Assembly (NCBI RefSeq): GCF_000934765.1
Contig: NZ_JYNN01000002.1
Coordinates: 150,091 to 214,090, forward strand
Direction: 5' to 3'
DNA length: 64,000 nucleotides
DNA from: Thiomicrospira microaerophila
Lineage (GTDB): Bacteria; Pseudomonadota; Gammaproteobacteria; Thiomicrospirales; Thiomicrospiraceae
Positions 24,147 to 32,577 of this stretch are shown in pieces. The position numbers and the translations under genes are program-made. Within the stretch, counting starts at the first letter, position 1. Every line of letters begins with the position of its first letter. The notes under the pieces are model-generated. The model made no database searches. It worked only from the letters and a program-made list of their open reading frames with translations, and was not told the origin of the DNA.

Positions 24147-26561
24147 TTGAAGCGCGATAAGCTGAGAGTACTATTGATGCCATTTTCAAACCAAATTCGA
24201 TTTTTAGGTGCGCATGGCAGCAAGGCAGGGTCGCAGGCGACAACCTGTATTCAGCTATCTGAAAAAACGCTTATCGATGCGGGCAATATTATGGCTTCGC
24301 TTGGCGAAGAGGCGCTTGCGATTGAGTCAATTTTTTTAACCCATTCACACCTTGATCACATTCTGGATATTGGTTTTTTTATTGATCATTTCTTTGCTAA
24401 GTTAAGCAAACCGTTAAAAATATACGGCTTGCCCCATACCTTAGCATCGCTTCAACGTCATATTTTAAATGATGACATTTGGCCAGATTTTTCTAATATT
24501 AAACTACTCGACTCACCGCATTTTGCGATAAACTTTATTCCTATTCAGCTCAACCAAGCCTACCATCCTGAGCCTAATCTGACGCTTACGCCTATTAAAG
24601 CTCACCATACTGTTGATTGCTGTGGTTATCTAATTGAACGAAACGGGTCGGCTTTGGTGTTTTCGGGTGATACCTATTTAAATGCCGACTTATGGCCTTT
24701 GCTTAACCAACGAACACAGATCAAGTCGCTCGTGCTCGATGTCTCTTTTCCAAATCGGTTAGCGGCGATTGCTAAGGCCAGTTTGCATTTAACGCCGAGT
24801 TTGTTAGCACAGGAGTTAACCCAGCTGCAGCGGGATGACCTGCATATTTATGTATTTCACCTCAAACCGGCTTATCAAGATGAAATTAAATCAGAGCTAC
24901 TTGCCTTAGGGCTAGATGCACAACATATTCTTGAAGAAATGGATGTGATTAACGTAGATGATGGACGACTTGCGCCACGCGAAGCCGATGAGCCGTTTGA
25001 TCGTATCAAACGTTTGAACTCAATCGGTGAGGCGTTATCTGCTGAGCATAATATTGATAAATTGCTCGAAATGATTGTGACTGAGGCAAAAAAAATTACC
25101 TTTGCAGACGGTGGAACACTGTATTTGCTTAAAGAGAATGCATTGCACTTTACGGTGGCACAGACAGATTCTTTAGGCATTGCGATGGGTGGAACCGCCG
25201 CACCCATTAGCTGGCCCCCTTTGCCGCTTTATTTAAAGGACGGCACGCAAAATAAAATGATGGTAGCGGCAACCTGTGCGCTTGAAGATAGGGTGGTTAA
25301 TATTCCTGATATTTATCAAACGGTAGATTTCTCATTTGAAGGGGCCAAGCGTTTTGATGAAGCGAATGGCTACCGTTCTCGGTCAATGTTAGTCATTCCG
25401 CTGCGTAACCATGAATGCAACGTCATTGGCGTGCTACAACTTTTAAATAAGCAAAACCCTTTGGGAACAACTTGTGGTTTTAGTATTGAAGATGAATCGA
25501 TAGCCCTGTCCGTGGCATCGCAAGCGGCTGTTGCCATCACGAATGCACGATTAATTGATGATCTCGAAGCCTTATTGGAAGCGTTTTTAAACAGCATTAT
25601 TTATATGATGGGTCGAAAATCCCCCTATACCGCCGGCCACATTAATCGGATGGTGGCGCTAAGCGAAATGATCGTGCGCGCGGTGCATAAAGACACTGGC
25701 CTCTATCGAGATAAATCCTACAGCCCTGAGCAGGCAAAACAAATCAAGCTGTCCGCACTGATGCATGACATGGGCAAGTTAGCGACACCGGAAACGGTCA
25801 TGGACAAGGCCACAAAGCTAGATGGGCATTTTGATCGTATCGAACTGATTCGTTTACGTGCCAAGCATATCCAGGCCGAAATGGAAAAGGCGGCGTTATC
25901 GCAGAAATTGACTGATTCTGATCAGGCCGATGTCATTGAGCAAACGTTAACAGCCCAGTTGGCCGTGCTTGAGCATGCGATGGCACTGGTTGAAAAAAGC
26001 AATACCGGGGGAGAGTTTTTGCCGGCGGATCAAGTGGATGCGATTGAGTCGCTCGTTCAGCATCCGTTTGTCGTCGCAGGACAAACGATGCCTTTAATCA
26101 CGCCAGAAGAAGCCTATGCGCTAAAAGTACAAAAGGGTACGTTAACGGCTGAGGAACGTGAGGTGATTAATCAGCACGCGGAAATTGGTTTGCGTGTGTT
26201 AGAAGGGTTACCTTTTCCCGAAAAGTACAAAGCTATTCCTCATATTGCAGGCGCACACCATGAAAAGATTAATGGAAAAGGCTATCCTTTAGGTCTTAAA
26301 GGTGAGGAGATCTCTTTTGACGCACGTATTCTAGCTGTAGCGGATGTGTTTGAAGCCCTCACTGCACATGACCGTCCTTATAAAAAACCCAATCCGTTAT
26401 CTATCGCAATGAAAATTTTGTACTTTATGGCCAAAGACGATGAACTAGACCGCCAGTTAGTGAAGTTTTTTTATGATTCCGGTTTGTATTTAGACTATGC
26501 TAAGCGATTCTTGCCTGCCGCTTTGATTGACGAAGTGCAGGTGGATTTTTCCACCCTGTAA
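24147..26561 (+). CDS. MBL-fold / GAF / HD-GYP fusion, putative c-di-GMP phosphodiesterase
   Basis: 804 aa with three parts. Residues about 15-270 are a metallo-beta-lactamase fold with T-H-S-H-L-D-H (H66, H68, D70, H71) and S-G-D-T-Y, like class-II cyclic-nucleotide phosphodiesterases. Residues about 290-465 are a GAF sensor (G-G-T-L-Y-L, V-I-P-L-R-N-H-E-C-N-V-I-G-V-L-Q-L-L-N-K). Residues about 480-790 are HD-GYP, with H540-D541-M-G-K and H704-H-E-K-x-N-G-K-G-Y-P. The helical insertion between the HD and HHE motifs is longer than usual. The catalytic residues of both enzymatic domains look intact. TTG start at 24147; ATG 24177 is an alternative. No signal peptide, so cytoplasmic. Confidence 0.88.
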   Translation: MKRDKLRVLLMPFSNQIRFLGAHGSKAGSQATTCIQLSEKTLIDAGNIMASLGEEALAIESIFLTHSHLDHILDIGFFIDHFFAKLSKPLKIYGLPHTLASLQRHILNDDIWPDFSNIKLLDSPHFAINFIPIQLNQAYHPEPNLTLTPIKAHHTVDCCGYLIERNGSALVFSGDTYLNADLWPLLNQRTQIKSLVLDVSFPNRLAAIAKASLHLTPSLLAQELTQLQRDDLHIYVFHLKPAYQDEIKSELLALGLDAQHILEEMDVINVDDGRLAPREADEPFDRIKRLNSIGEALSAEHNIDKLLEMIVTEAKKITFADGGTLYLLKENALHFTVAQTDSLGIAMGGTAAPISWPPLPLYLKDGTQNKMMVAATCALEDRVVNIPDIYQTVDFSFEGAKRFDEANGYRSRSMLVIPLRNHECNVIGVLQLLNKQNPLGTTCGFSIEDESIALSVASQAAVAITNARLIDDLEALLEAFLNSIIYMMGRKSPYTAGHINRMVALSEMIVRAVHKDTGLYRDKSYSPEQAKQIKLSALMHDMGKLATPETVMDKATKLDGHFDRIELIRLRAKHIQAEMEKAALSQKLTDSDQADVIEQTLTAQLAVLEHAMALVEKSNTGGEFLPADQVDAIESLVQHPFVVAGQTMPLITPEEAYALKVQKGTLTAEEREVINQHAEIGLRVLEGLPFPEKYKAIPHIAGAHHEKINGKGYPLGLKGEEISFDARILAVADVFEALTAHDRPYKKPNPLSIAMKILYFMAKDDELDRQLVKFFYDSGLYLDYAKRFLPAALIDEVQVDFSTL

Positions 26562-26624
26562 ACCGACTATTTGGCTGTGCACTTTAGGTCGCGCGCGTTC
26601 GCAACAAACAACCAGGCCGGGTAG

Positions 26625-26715
26625 TACCTAACATATGTACCTTTCTTTTTCTCGCTCCGTTGTGTCCTCATTCCTTAACTTAATGGCCGTGAGGCACAGC
26701 ATGGGCCGGTAGGAC
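26625..26715. repeat. Half unit of a composite palindromic repeat
   Basis: Contains CCTAAC-TATG and CTTTTTCTCGCTCC, then TTCCTTAACTTAATGGCCGT followed by GCACAGCATGGG. The same blocks recur, in order or inverted, at 28738-28950, 36104-36215 and 62125-62470. Lies between the convergent HD-GYP and btuF-like genes. Confidence 0.65.
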
Positions 26716-26719
26716 GGCG

Positions 26720-27607
26720 TTATTTGTAATCTAGGGATTGATTCGCTTGGCGTACCTGGTCTATTAACTGACATAACGACGCCAGCCCGTCAATTAAGCG
26801 TGCGGTTGGGCGCTGGTATTGGTCAGCATTTAAGCTGGTGATATGTTGGTTTTGACTGGCTTGTAAAAAAGGTATTGCTTGCCAATGACCTAGCCAGGCC
26901 TGCTGCATATCCCCCATGCCGCCTAACAGAATTAAGTTTGGGTTGGCTTTAATTACCGCTTCACGACTCACTTGTGGCGCCAGTGCGGCTTGATCGGCAA
27001 AGATATTGACCCCGCCGCATAACCGAATCGCTTGACCAATAAACTGTTCGCCATTGACGGTGATTAAGGGCTGATGCCATACCTGATAAAACACACGAAT
27101 AGGTGAGGCGTGTTGATAGTCTTGACTAAGTTGAGAGAGTTGATCCTTTAAACGCTGCGCTTCGGCATTCGCTGTGTAGCTGTTGCCCGTTAGGTGGCCG
27201 ATTTCTGCAATCAGCCTGGGAATGTCGGCCAGTTTTTGGGTGTCGCGCACCAGTACCTTAAAGCCCATGTGTTGCAAACGCGCAATATCTTGTGGCTTAT
27301 TCCCCGACGCCCAAGCGAGAATTAAATCGGGATTTAACTCAATAATGCGCTCAAAATTCAGCGCATTGTAGCGGCCAATGCGCGGTTTATTCAGCGCGTC
27401 TTCAGGGTAGTCCGAGTAATGAACCACGCCGACTAATTGTGCGCCGGCACCGGCTGAATACACCAGTTCGGTTAGACTCGGCGCCAGCGAGATGATGCGT
27501 TGCGCCGTTTCAATCGGTTGCGCTTGCAGCGTTTGTGAAAACAGTGCTAGGCTGATAATGAGCCAAAAACGGCGTTGAAACCTCGGTAGCAATAGCAATC
27601 CTCCCAT
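26720..27607 (-). CDS. btuF: Cobalamin/metallophore ABC transporter substrate-binding protein (BtuF-like)
   Basis: 295 aa. N-terminal signal (F-W-L-I-I-S-L-A-L-F-S-Q-T-L-Q-A) and the BtuF/FhuD-type fold: R-I-I-S-L-A-P-S-L-T-E-L-V-Y at the start, Y-P-E-D-A-L-N-K-P-R-I-G, and L-I-L-A-W. Proximity to a corrinoid adenosyltransferase 18 bases upstream on the same strand supports cobalamin as ligand, but siderophore binding cannot be excluded. The permease and ATPase genes are not in the window. Confidence 0.8.
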   Translation of the reverse strand: MGGLLLLPRFQRRFWLIISLALFSQTLQAQPIETAQRIISLAPSLTELVYSAGAGAQLVGVVHYSDYPEDALNKPRIGRYNALNFERIIELNPDLILAWASGNKPQDIARLQHMGFKVLVRDTQKLADIPRLIAEIGHLTGNSYTANAEAQRLKDQLSQLSQDYQHASPIRVFYQVWHQPLITVNGEQFIGQAIRLCGGVNIFADQAALAPQVSREAVIKANPNLILLGGMGDMQQAWLGHWQAIPFLQASQNQHITSLNADQYQRPTARLIDGLASLCQLIDQVRQANQSLDYK

Positions 27608-27625
27608 TTTATGTAAATCGTCAGA

Positions 27626-28234
27626 TCAAAGATCAATGCCTTTTTGTGCTTGAATTCCCGCTTTATAAGCGTGTTTTTCATCTTTTATTTCAGAAACGGT
27701 ATCCGCGAGTTCACGCAATGGCGCAATCGCCGAACGCCCCGTGACGACCACATGTTGCATCTCAGGCTTCTGGCTCAGGCCGTTTAAGACCTCGTCTTTA
27801 TCTAAATAATCGTAGCTGAGTAGATAAGTCAGTTCATCCAGTACCACCAGATCATAACTTGGATCGCTAAGCATCTTCATTGCCACTTGCCAAGCGGCTC
27901 TTGAGGTGGCTATGTCCTGTTCGCGATTTTGTGTATCCCAGGTAAAGCCATCACCGAGAACATGCCATTCGCAGTTAGCGAATTGGCTAAAAAAGGCTTC
28001 TTCACCGGTATCGGTACGGCTTTTAATAAACTGACACACGCCGACTTTCATGCCATGACCTAGCGCACGCCCCACCATACCAAATGCAGAGGTGGATTTA
28101 CCTTTTCCGTTGCCGGTAATCACCAATAGCAGCCCTTTTTTCTGATCGGCGCGGGCAATCGCGGCATCAATTTGTGCTTTTTTACGTGCCATACGGATAT
28201 TGTGGTATTCAGTTTTTTTATCAACTTCGCTCAT
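27626..28234 (-). CDS. cobO: Cob(I)yrinic acid a,c-diamide adenosyltransferase (CobO/BtuR)
   Basis: Adenosylates corrinoids using ATP. Signature P-loop G-N-G-K-G-K-S-T-S-A-F-G at about residue 42, then V-C-Q-F-I-K-S, and D-L-V-V-L-D-E-L-T-Y-L-L-S-Y-D-Y-L-D near residue 140. 202 aa, normal length. Upstream of the BtuF-like gene in an apparent two-gene operon for B12 salvage. No cobalamin riboswitch was seen in the 135 bases upstream. Confidence 0.92.
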   Translation of the reverse strand: MSEVDKKTEYHNIRMARKKAQIDAAIARADQKKGLLLVITGNGKGKSTSAFGMVGRALGHGMKVGVCQFIKSRTDTGEEAFFSQFANCEWHVLGDGFTWDTQNREQDIATSRAAWQVAMKMLSDPSYDLVVLDELTYLLSYDYLDKDEVLNGLSQKPEMQHVVVTGRSAIAPLRELADTVSEIKDEKHAYKAGIQAQKGIDL

Positions 28235-28369
28235 TTTTTTGGCATCCTTAAAAAATAAAACAAACAGTTTACCGATTTTTAGCGAATCTAAGGTGAATAA
28301 ATCTACCGATTTGGCAAAAAGCTCTATAATTCATCTATTATTTTAACTCCTTCGTAAATTGAGAAAACC

Positions 28370-28657
28370 ATGAAAAAAACCTTTGCACTAACCCATGAAA
28401 AAAAAGCCACCGCTCGACTTGTTGATGCGATCAAAAATGAGATCAAAAAATACCTAAAACGTGAGCGCGCTAAAACCCTGCCAAATGATGTGGATTTTTG
28501 GGATTTCGATTGCCGTTTTGGTGCCGATGCCGCTAGCGCAAAAAAACTGCATATTGCCGAAATGAACGCCGCCTTAGATCAAGCTGAGGTCGATAAATTA
28601 ACCAGCTGCTATATTGAAATTATTGCGAAGCCGGGTTATAGAACACCTAAAGAATAA
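28370..28657 (+). CDS. DUF6172-like conserved hypothetical
   Basis: 95 aa, basic N-terminal half (I-K-N-E-I-K-K-Y-L-K-R-E-R) followed by the conserved-looking block V-D-F-W-D-F-D-C-R-F-G. Pattern recalled from a family of unknown function often annotated DUF6172. A TATAAT lies about 40 bases upstream of the ATG at 28325-28330. Confidence 0.65.
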   Translation: MKKTFALTHEKKATARLVDAIKNEIKKYLKRERAKTLPNDVDFWDFDCRFGADAASAKKLHIAEMNAALDQAEVDKLTSCYIEIIAKPGYRTPKE

Positions 28658-28737
28658 TAGGCTGTATTTCAAAGGCTAATCGCAGGGCAAGCGCATCTAA
28701 ATAATACAAAAAAATCATAGCAATCGGCATGGTCAAC

Positions 28738-28950
28738 TTCGTTCCCATGCTGTGCATCACTGCCATTAAGTTAAGGAATGAGTGACAACACGGAGCGAAC
28801 CAACTTGCGTCATTGCGAGGCCGAAGGCCGTGGCAATCTCTGGCAGATTGCGCACGCCCTTGAGAGATTGCCGCGTCGCTGCGCTCCTCGCAATGACCGT
28901 TTTTTTCTTAACTTAATGGCAGTGATGCTGTGCATGGAAACGCGCTTAAG
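28738..28950. repeat. Composite nested palindromic repeat
   Basis: Outer arms are GTTCCCATGCTGTGCATCAC-GCCATTAAGTTAAG (left) and the inverse CTTAACTTAATGGCAGTGA-GCTGTGCATGGAAACG (right). Inside is another palindrome, GTCATTGCGAGG-CCGAAGGCCG-TGGCAATCTC paired with GAGATTGCCGCG-CGCTGCGCTCC-TCGCAATGAC. The inner type is a widespread bacterial repeat, here inserted within the outer family. This explains most of the gene-free stretch 28658-29042. Confidence 0.75.
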
Positions 28951-29042
28951 GCTAAATGTTGTGCTTGCTTTTAACGAAACGTAATGGCGTGTTTCGGTTA
29001 GAATAACGCGCATTAAAAATTGTGATTTTAAGGGTGATAGGC

Positions 29043-29591
29043 ATGGCGGGATCGTTATTTGATCAGTTAAAAAAATCAGGTTTGGTGAATGAGCACAAGG
29101 CCAAACAGATAAAAAAAGAGAAGTACCAGCAAAGCAAACAACTAAAAAATAAAAAAGACGTGGAGGCCGAAAATGACGCCGCTAAGCGGGTTGCTGAAGC
29201 GGCACGTTTAAAAGCAGAAAAAGACCGTCTACTCAATCTCGAACGTCAACAGCAGCAAGCTGAGCGCGCCAAACAAGCCGAGTTAAAGCAAATTTTGCAA
29301 TCCAATCAGCTAAAAGGGTTTGGCGGTGAAATAACCTTTCATTTTGCGGACGGCAAACAGGTAAAAACGCTACAAGTGAACCCCACGACGCATCAGCGTT
29401 TAGTGTCAGGCAAGGTCCGTATCGCACGTTTGGACGGCGCGTATATGCTGATACCTGATACAGCGGTTGAAAAAGTCGAACGGCGAGACCCTCGTATACT
29501 GATTCCGTTTGCCGATAAAGACAATTCGATCTCGCAAGAGGAACAGGATTATTACGCCAAATTTGAAATCCCGGATGATTTGATCTGGTAG
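29043..29591 (+). CDS. DUF2058 family protein (YaiL-like)
   Basis: 182 aa from ATG 29043, chosen because A-G-S-L-F-D-Q-L-K-K-S-G-L-V is the usual family N-terminus. Residues 15-85 are a highly charged coiled coil (K-K-E-K to A-E-R-A-K-Q). The C-terminal half carries E-I-T-F-H-F-A-D-G-K and ends with Y-Y-A-K-F-E-I-P-D-D-L-I-W. Family role unknown; probably nucleoid- or RNA-associated by charge (inference). Confidence 0.8.
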   Translation: MAGSLFDQLKKSGLVNEHKAKQIKKEKYQQSKQLKNKKDVEAENDAAKRVAEAARLKAEKDRLLNLERQQQQAERAKQAELKQILQSNQLKGFGGEITFHFADGKQVKTLQVNPTTHQRLVSGKVRIARLDGAYMLIPDTAVEKVERRDPRILIPFADKDNSISQEEQDYYAKFEIPDDLIW

Positions 29592-29607
29592 CTACGGTTA
29601 TTTTCTT

Positions 29608-29675
29608 CTAGGAGCCTGTCGGATTAAACCGGTCGAAGCGAAAAAAAGTCTGGCTTTAGTCCGACAGGCTCCTAG
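29608..29675. repeat. CTAGGAGCCTGTCGG hairpin repeat, copy 1
   Basis: The arms CTAGGAGCCTGTCGGATTAAA and TTTAGTCCGACAGGCTCCTAG are inverted at 20 of 21 bases around a 26-base loop. It could fold as a strong RNA hairpin. Half sites of the same sequence occur at 32851, 62364 and 63482. Confidence 0.8.
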
Positions 29676-29729
29676 AAAGCGTGGCTTTAAATATGGTTTA
29701 ATGAACGTTTTAATTAAGGTGTAAACAAA

Positions 29730-30032
29730 ATGATAGAAACCTATGAAGATTTATATGCCATAGTAAATCAAGCGATGGCTGAAAACCCTTCAGATGTTGT
29801 GACCATGACCATTGCCGATAATCAAGCATGTCATTTAGTGCATACCCCTAGTGGTCGAAAAGTGGTGTTAATGCTTGCGCGCTTAGATGAAGAGTTCCGC
29901 ATTGGATTCGCTTACTTTGCGCCGAGAAAACGTCAAGCGGATTGGATTGATGATGTGATTGCACATGGCGTGAGCAGTGCCTTTATACATCAACTTATTG
30001 AAGACAATCTGTTAAATGCGCCGAGCTATTGA
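29730..30032 (+). CDS. Conserved-looking hypothetical between two hairpin repeats
   Basis: 100 aa, ATG start, acidic, single domain with V-V-T-M-T-I-A-D-N-Q-A-C-H-L-V and R-K-V-V-L-M-L-A-R-L-D-E-E-F-R-I-G-F-A-Y-F-A-P-R-K. No family recognised and no signal peptide or membrane segment. It is bracketed closely by two copies of the CTAGGAGCCTGTCGG palindrome. Confidence 0.6.
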   Translation: MIETYEDLYAIVNQAMAENPSDVVTMTIADNQACHLVHTPSGRKVVLMLARLDEEFRIGFAYFAPRKRQADWIDDVIAHGVSSAFIHQLIEDNLLNAPSY

Positions 30033-30034
30033 GA

Positions 30035-30129
30035 CGCTAGTAGAGATCTGTCGGATTAAACTGGGTGAAGCGAGAAATGGTCAAATCCAGCTTTTTGCAG
30101 CCGATTGGTTTAGTCTGACAGGCGCCTAG
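30035..30129. repeat. CTAGGAGCCTGTCGG hairpin repeat, diverged copy 2
   Basis: Left arm AGATCTGTCGGATTAAACTG and right arm TTTAGTCTGACAGGCGCCTAG are inverted with mismatches. Loop part GGTGAAGCGA resembles GGTCGAAGCGA of copy 1, so both descend from one element. Confidence 0.65.
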
Positions 30130-30155
30130 GGTTTAGCTGTAGGATTTTGGGGTGG

Positions 30156-31388
30156 ATGGCAAGCAAAATGGAAATTAAACGGTTTGAGTTAAATCATTAT
30201 GCTCGATTTGAGTCACTTTGTGTGGAGTTGGCGCCGACGGCGAATGTGCACTCGAATGTTACGGTTTTTGTTGGCAATAATGGCTCGGGCAAAACATCGA
30301 TATTACAAGCCCTAGCCACTTCTTTGAGCTGGTTGGTCGCGCGTATTAAGTCAGAAAAAGGCATTGGCAGTCCGATTTCAGAGTTACAAATTCACAACCA
30401 AGCCCACGCCGCGTCGATTTCGGTTTCTGTGCTGGATCAGCAAAACGTATCTGATGCAGAATCTCATGATTCATCGTTGAACTATGATTGGGTCTGCGCT
30501 AAACCAAAAAAAGGCAAAAAGTCACCCTTTACGAGTCAATATTCTGGGGCAACGAGTTTGGCGAATATTTATCGTGCCAGACTGACTGATGATAGTTTGG
30601 CTAGTTTACCGGTGATTGCTTTTTATCCCGTAGAACGTGCTGTGCTCGACATTCCGATGAAGATAAAGTCTAAGCATACGTTTGAGCAAATTGATGGTTA
30701 CGATAATGCACTCAATCAAGGTGTCGATTTTAGACGTTTTTTTGAGTGGTTTCGGGAGCGAGAAGATGCAGAAAACGAAAGCGGTGTTTCGGATGAGGTT
30801 TTAGCGCAATTAAGTCAACTGGTAAACGCTGATGAGTACAATTTGCTATGGGAGCGTTTAGCACAGTTAAACGTTTCTTCTCGTGATAAGCAACTCACGG
30901 CGGTCAGAACGGCTATAACTCGTTTTATGCCAGAGTTCGAGAATTTAAGAGTTAGGCGCAAACCGCGACTGCATATGTCCGTTGATAAAAAGGGCGAAAC
31001 CTTAAACGTATTGCAACTGTCGCAAGGTGAAAAATCACTGATTGCGTTAGTTGGGGATATTGCCCGACGTTTAGCCATGATGAACCCAGGTTTGGCTAAT
31101 CCCTTAGACGGTGATGGTATTGTGATGATTGATGAAGTTGATATGCATCTTCATCCAAAATGGCAGCGAACCATTATTCAACGACTGGTTGATGCCTTCC
31201 CAAATTGTCAGTTTGTACTTACCACGCATTCACCACTGGTAATTAGTGATTACAAGGATGTGTTAGTTTATTCACTTGATGATGGGGCTTTAACAGAGAT
31301 TTCATCTCAATTTGGACAAGATGTCAACACACTGAGAACTCCGAAAAACTATTCTGATATACCGGCATACAGCTGCATTTCAGAATAA
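30156..31388 (+). CDS. AAA-family (SMC/RecF-like) ATPase, C-terminally truncated
   Basis: About 410 aa. Walker A is G-N-N-G-S-G-K-T near residue 35, signature L-S-Q-G-E-K-S-L near residue 285, Walker B I-V-M-I-D-E-V-D-M-H-L-H-P and H-loop T-T-H-S-P near the end: a complete ABC-type ATPase of the OLD/PtuA-like group. The natural C-terminus appears to be lost. After F-G-Q-D-V-N-T-L the frame runs into the end of a decayed transposase on the other strand and stops. Relatives occur in anti-phage systems (Septu, retron Ec78), but no HNH or effector partner remains, so the role is inferred. Start ATG 30156; ATG 30168 is possible. Confidence 0.75.
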   Translation: MASKMEIKRFELNHYARFESLCVELAPTANVHSNVTVFVGNNGSGKTSILQALATSLSWLVARIKSEKGIGSPISELQIHNQAHAASISVSVLDQQNVSDAESHDSSLNYDWVCAKPKKGKKSPFTSQYSGATSLANIYRARLTDDSLASLPVIAFYPVERAVLDIPMKIKSKHTFEQIDGYDNALNQGVDFRRFFEWFREREDAENESGVSDEVLAQLSQLVNADEYNLLWERLAQLNVSSRDKQLTAVRTAITRFMPEFENLRVRRKPRLHMSVDKKGETLNVLQLSQGEKSLIALVGDIARRLAMMNPGLANPLDGDGIVMIDEVDMHLHPKWQRTIIQRLVDAFPNCQFVLTTHSPLVISDYKDVLVYSLDDGALTEISSQFGQDVNTLRTPKNYSDIPAYSCISE

Positions 31389-32112
31389 AGTGCGTCAGAG
31401 ATACCGTGTTGCGCTCTAAACTGAGTAACACTATCGGCCTCAAAAGTAACTTCAATCCTTCAAAAAAATAGTGCCGAGTGACCTTTCCCTTACCACCACC
31501 TAAATCACAAATCACTTTGTTTTTTTAGGTGCTGCTTTAGAATCACATCGGTGTTGATCACGCACGCCTCTTCTATTTTTTGTGCAATTTGGCCTTTTAT
31601 TACCGGGTTCTATTAGGCGACAATTATCTTGTCTTTTCGATAATCATCTAGCTGCGCATTCTTGATGAAGTCAGCGTCTTTATTGCTAAAAACACTGATG
31701 TTGGACAAGGTGAGGTTTTTTTGCGCTCATCTAAAATCACGCTGTTGAGTGTCGTATAACCGTTGATAATCTTGCCAGCGAGTGTTCGCAGATTGCCTTG
31801 ATTGGCTTGTTTTGAGGCATGGGGCTTTCGAATGTCACAGTGATCACTAAAAATATAGAGTCGTTTGTTATGACATAGCTTTTCAACGCTATGCTCAATC
31901 AGCGCATTGGCTATTTTTTGTCATCTAAAACAGACTTTAAGGTGTTATCTATCAACTTTTTATGCCTTTCAAATTCACGCTTATCATCACTGATTTGCCA
32001 TAGCTTTAAGGTCTTGTTTTCTACAATTTTTGTAAAAGGGTATGGTTTTTTCGATCACTCTTTTGTCTTTAAATTCGTGAGTGACTCTGCGGGTATAATC
32101 GGCTAGTTTCAT
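31349..32112 (-). pseudogene. Decayed IS transposase (IS4-like)
   Basis: Read on the minus strand from an ATG at 32112 with AGGAGAT upstream: M-K-L-A-D-Y-T-R-R-V-T-H-E-F-K-D, then in shifted frames L-K-L-W-Q-I-S-D-D-K-R-E-F-E-R-H-K-K, F-S-D-H-C-D-I-R-K-P-H-A-S-K-Q, V-I-C-D-L-G-G-G-K-G-K-V-T-R and S-D-A-L-Y-S-E-M-Q, ending TAG at 31349. The D-C-D-I-R-K-P-H pattern resembles IS4-superfamily transposases. Several frameshifts and internal losses make it non-functional. It fills the gap between the ATPase and the toxin-antitoxin pair, and terminal repeats could not be identified. Confidence 0.65.
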
Positions 32113-32147
32113 GCTTATCTCCTGTTTTGCGCCTTTTGATCTTAGAC

Positions 32148-32246
32148 CTAAAGTATAGCAAAATTATCGTTTTTCGGCGTTTTTAGCACCTTGCCAATGC
32201 TGATCCGCCCAGTAACCGGCGGGGTAATTGCCAGACCTTTAATCAT
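32148..32246 (-). pseudogene. Truncated accessory-element gene, N-terminal stub
   Basis: ATG at 32246 with AGGAGAACGCC upstream. 32 codons read M-I-K-G-L-A-I-T-P-P then G-R-I-S-I-G-K-V, ending TAG at 32148. From memory this N-terminus is shared by longer proteins of integrative elements and plasmids, sometimes described as recombination-directionality or metal-binding proteins. It stops where the transposase region begins, so it was probably truncated by that insertion. Confidence 0.45.
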
Positions 32247-32274
32247 GGCGTTCTCCTATTGTAAATTTTGGGTA

Positions 32275-32299
32275 TAAAAAAGCCCGAACAAGTCGGGCT
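32275..32299 (-). terminator. Rho-independent terminator, minus strand
   Basis: AGCCCGA-ACAAG-TCGGGCT stem with a run of seven T on the minus strand. No minus-strand gene now ends here, so it may be left from a lost gene of the island. Confidence 0.7.
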
Positions 32300-32355
32300 G
32301 GTATGTGTTGTGGTAAATTGCTACAATAAATAAACTATATTGCAGGAGGTTAAAT

Positions 32356-32577
32356 ATGGCAACAGCGAGTATTCGAATTGATCAAACACTGTTTGAGAAA
32401 GCCAGTATTACGGCAAAAGCGGCTAGTCGCTCAATACCAAAGCAAATTGAGCACTGGGCTAAAATCGGTGAAATCATGGAAGACAATCCCGATTTGTCTT
32501 ATGAGTTCGTAAAACAAGCGATGATGGCTAAAGCTGAAAAAGACGCTGGAAAGCTTGAGCCCTATGAGTTTGGTTAA
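32356..32577 (+). CDS. ParD-like antitoxin
   Basis: 73 aa. Ribbon-helix-helix type N-terminus (T-A-S-I-R-I-D-Q-T-L-F-E-K-A) followed by R-S-I-P-K-Q-I-E-H-W-A-K-I-G and N-P-D-L-S-Y-E-F-V, the pattern of ParD_like antitoxins. Strong GCAGGAGG upstream of the ATG. Overlaps the toxin start by 14 bases, as in typical type II modules, and likely represses its own operon. Confidence 0.8.
   Translation: MATASIRIDQTLFEKASITAKAASRSIPKQIEHWAKIGEIMEDNPDLSYEFVKQAMMAKAEKDAGKLEPYEFG

Noticed and set aside
28235-28369. Possible cobalamin riboswitch upstream of cobO
   Set aside because: The region is short and AT-rich and lacks the conserved B12-box type sequence.
28778-29013. Short frames inside the composite repeat (67-68 aa, both strands)
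   Set aside because: The palindromic repeat stays open on both strands; similar frames recur at 62029-62374 only because the repeat does.
31891-32106. 71-codon plus-strand frame in the decayed IS
   Set aside because: Antisense to the recognisable transposase remnant, with no start signal.
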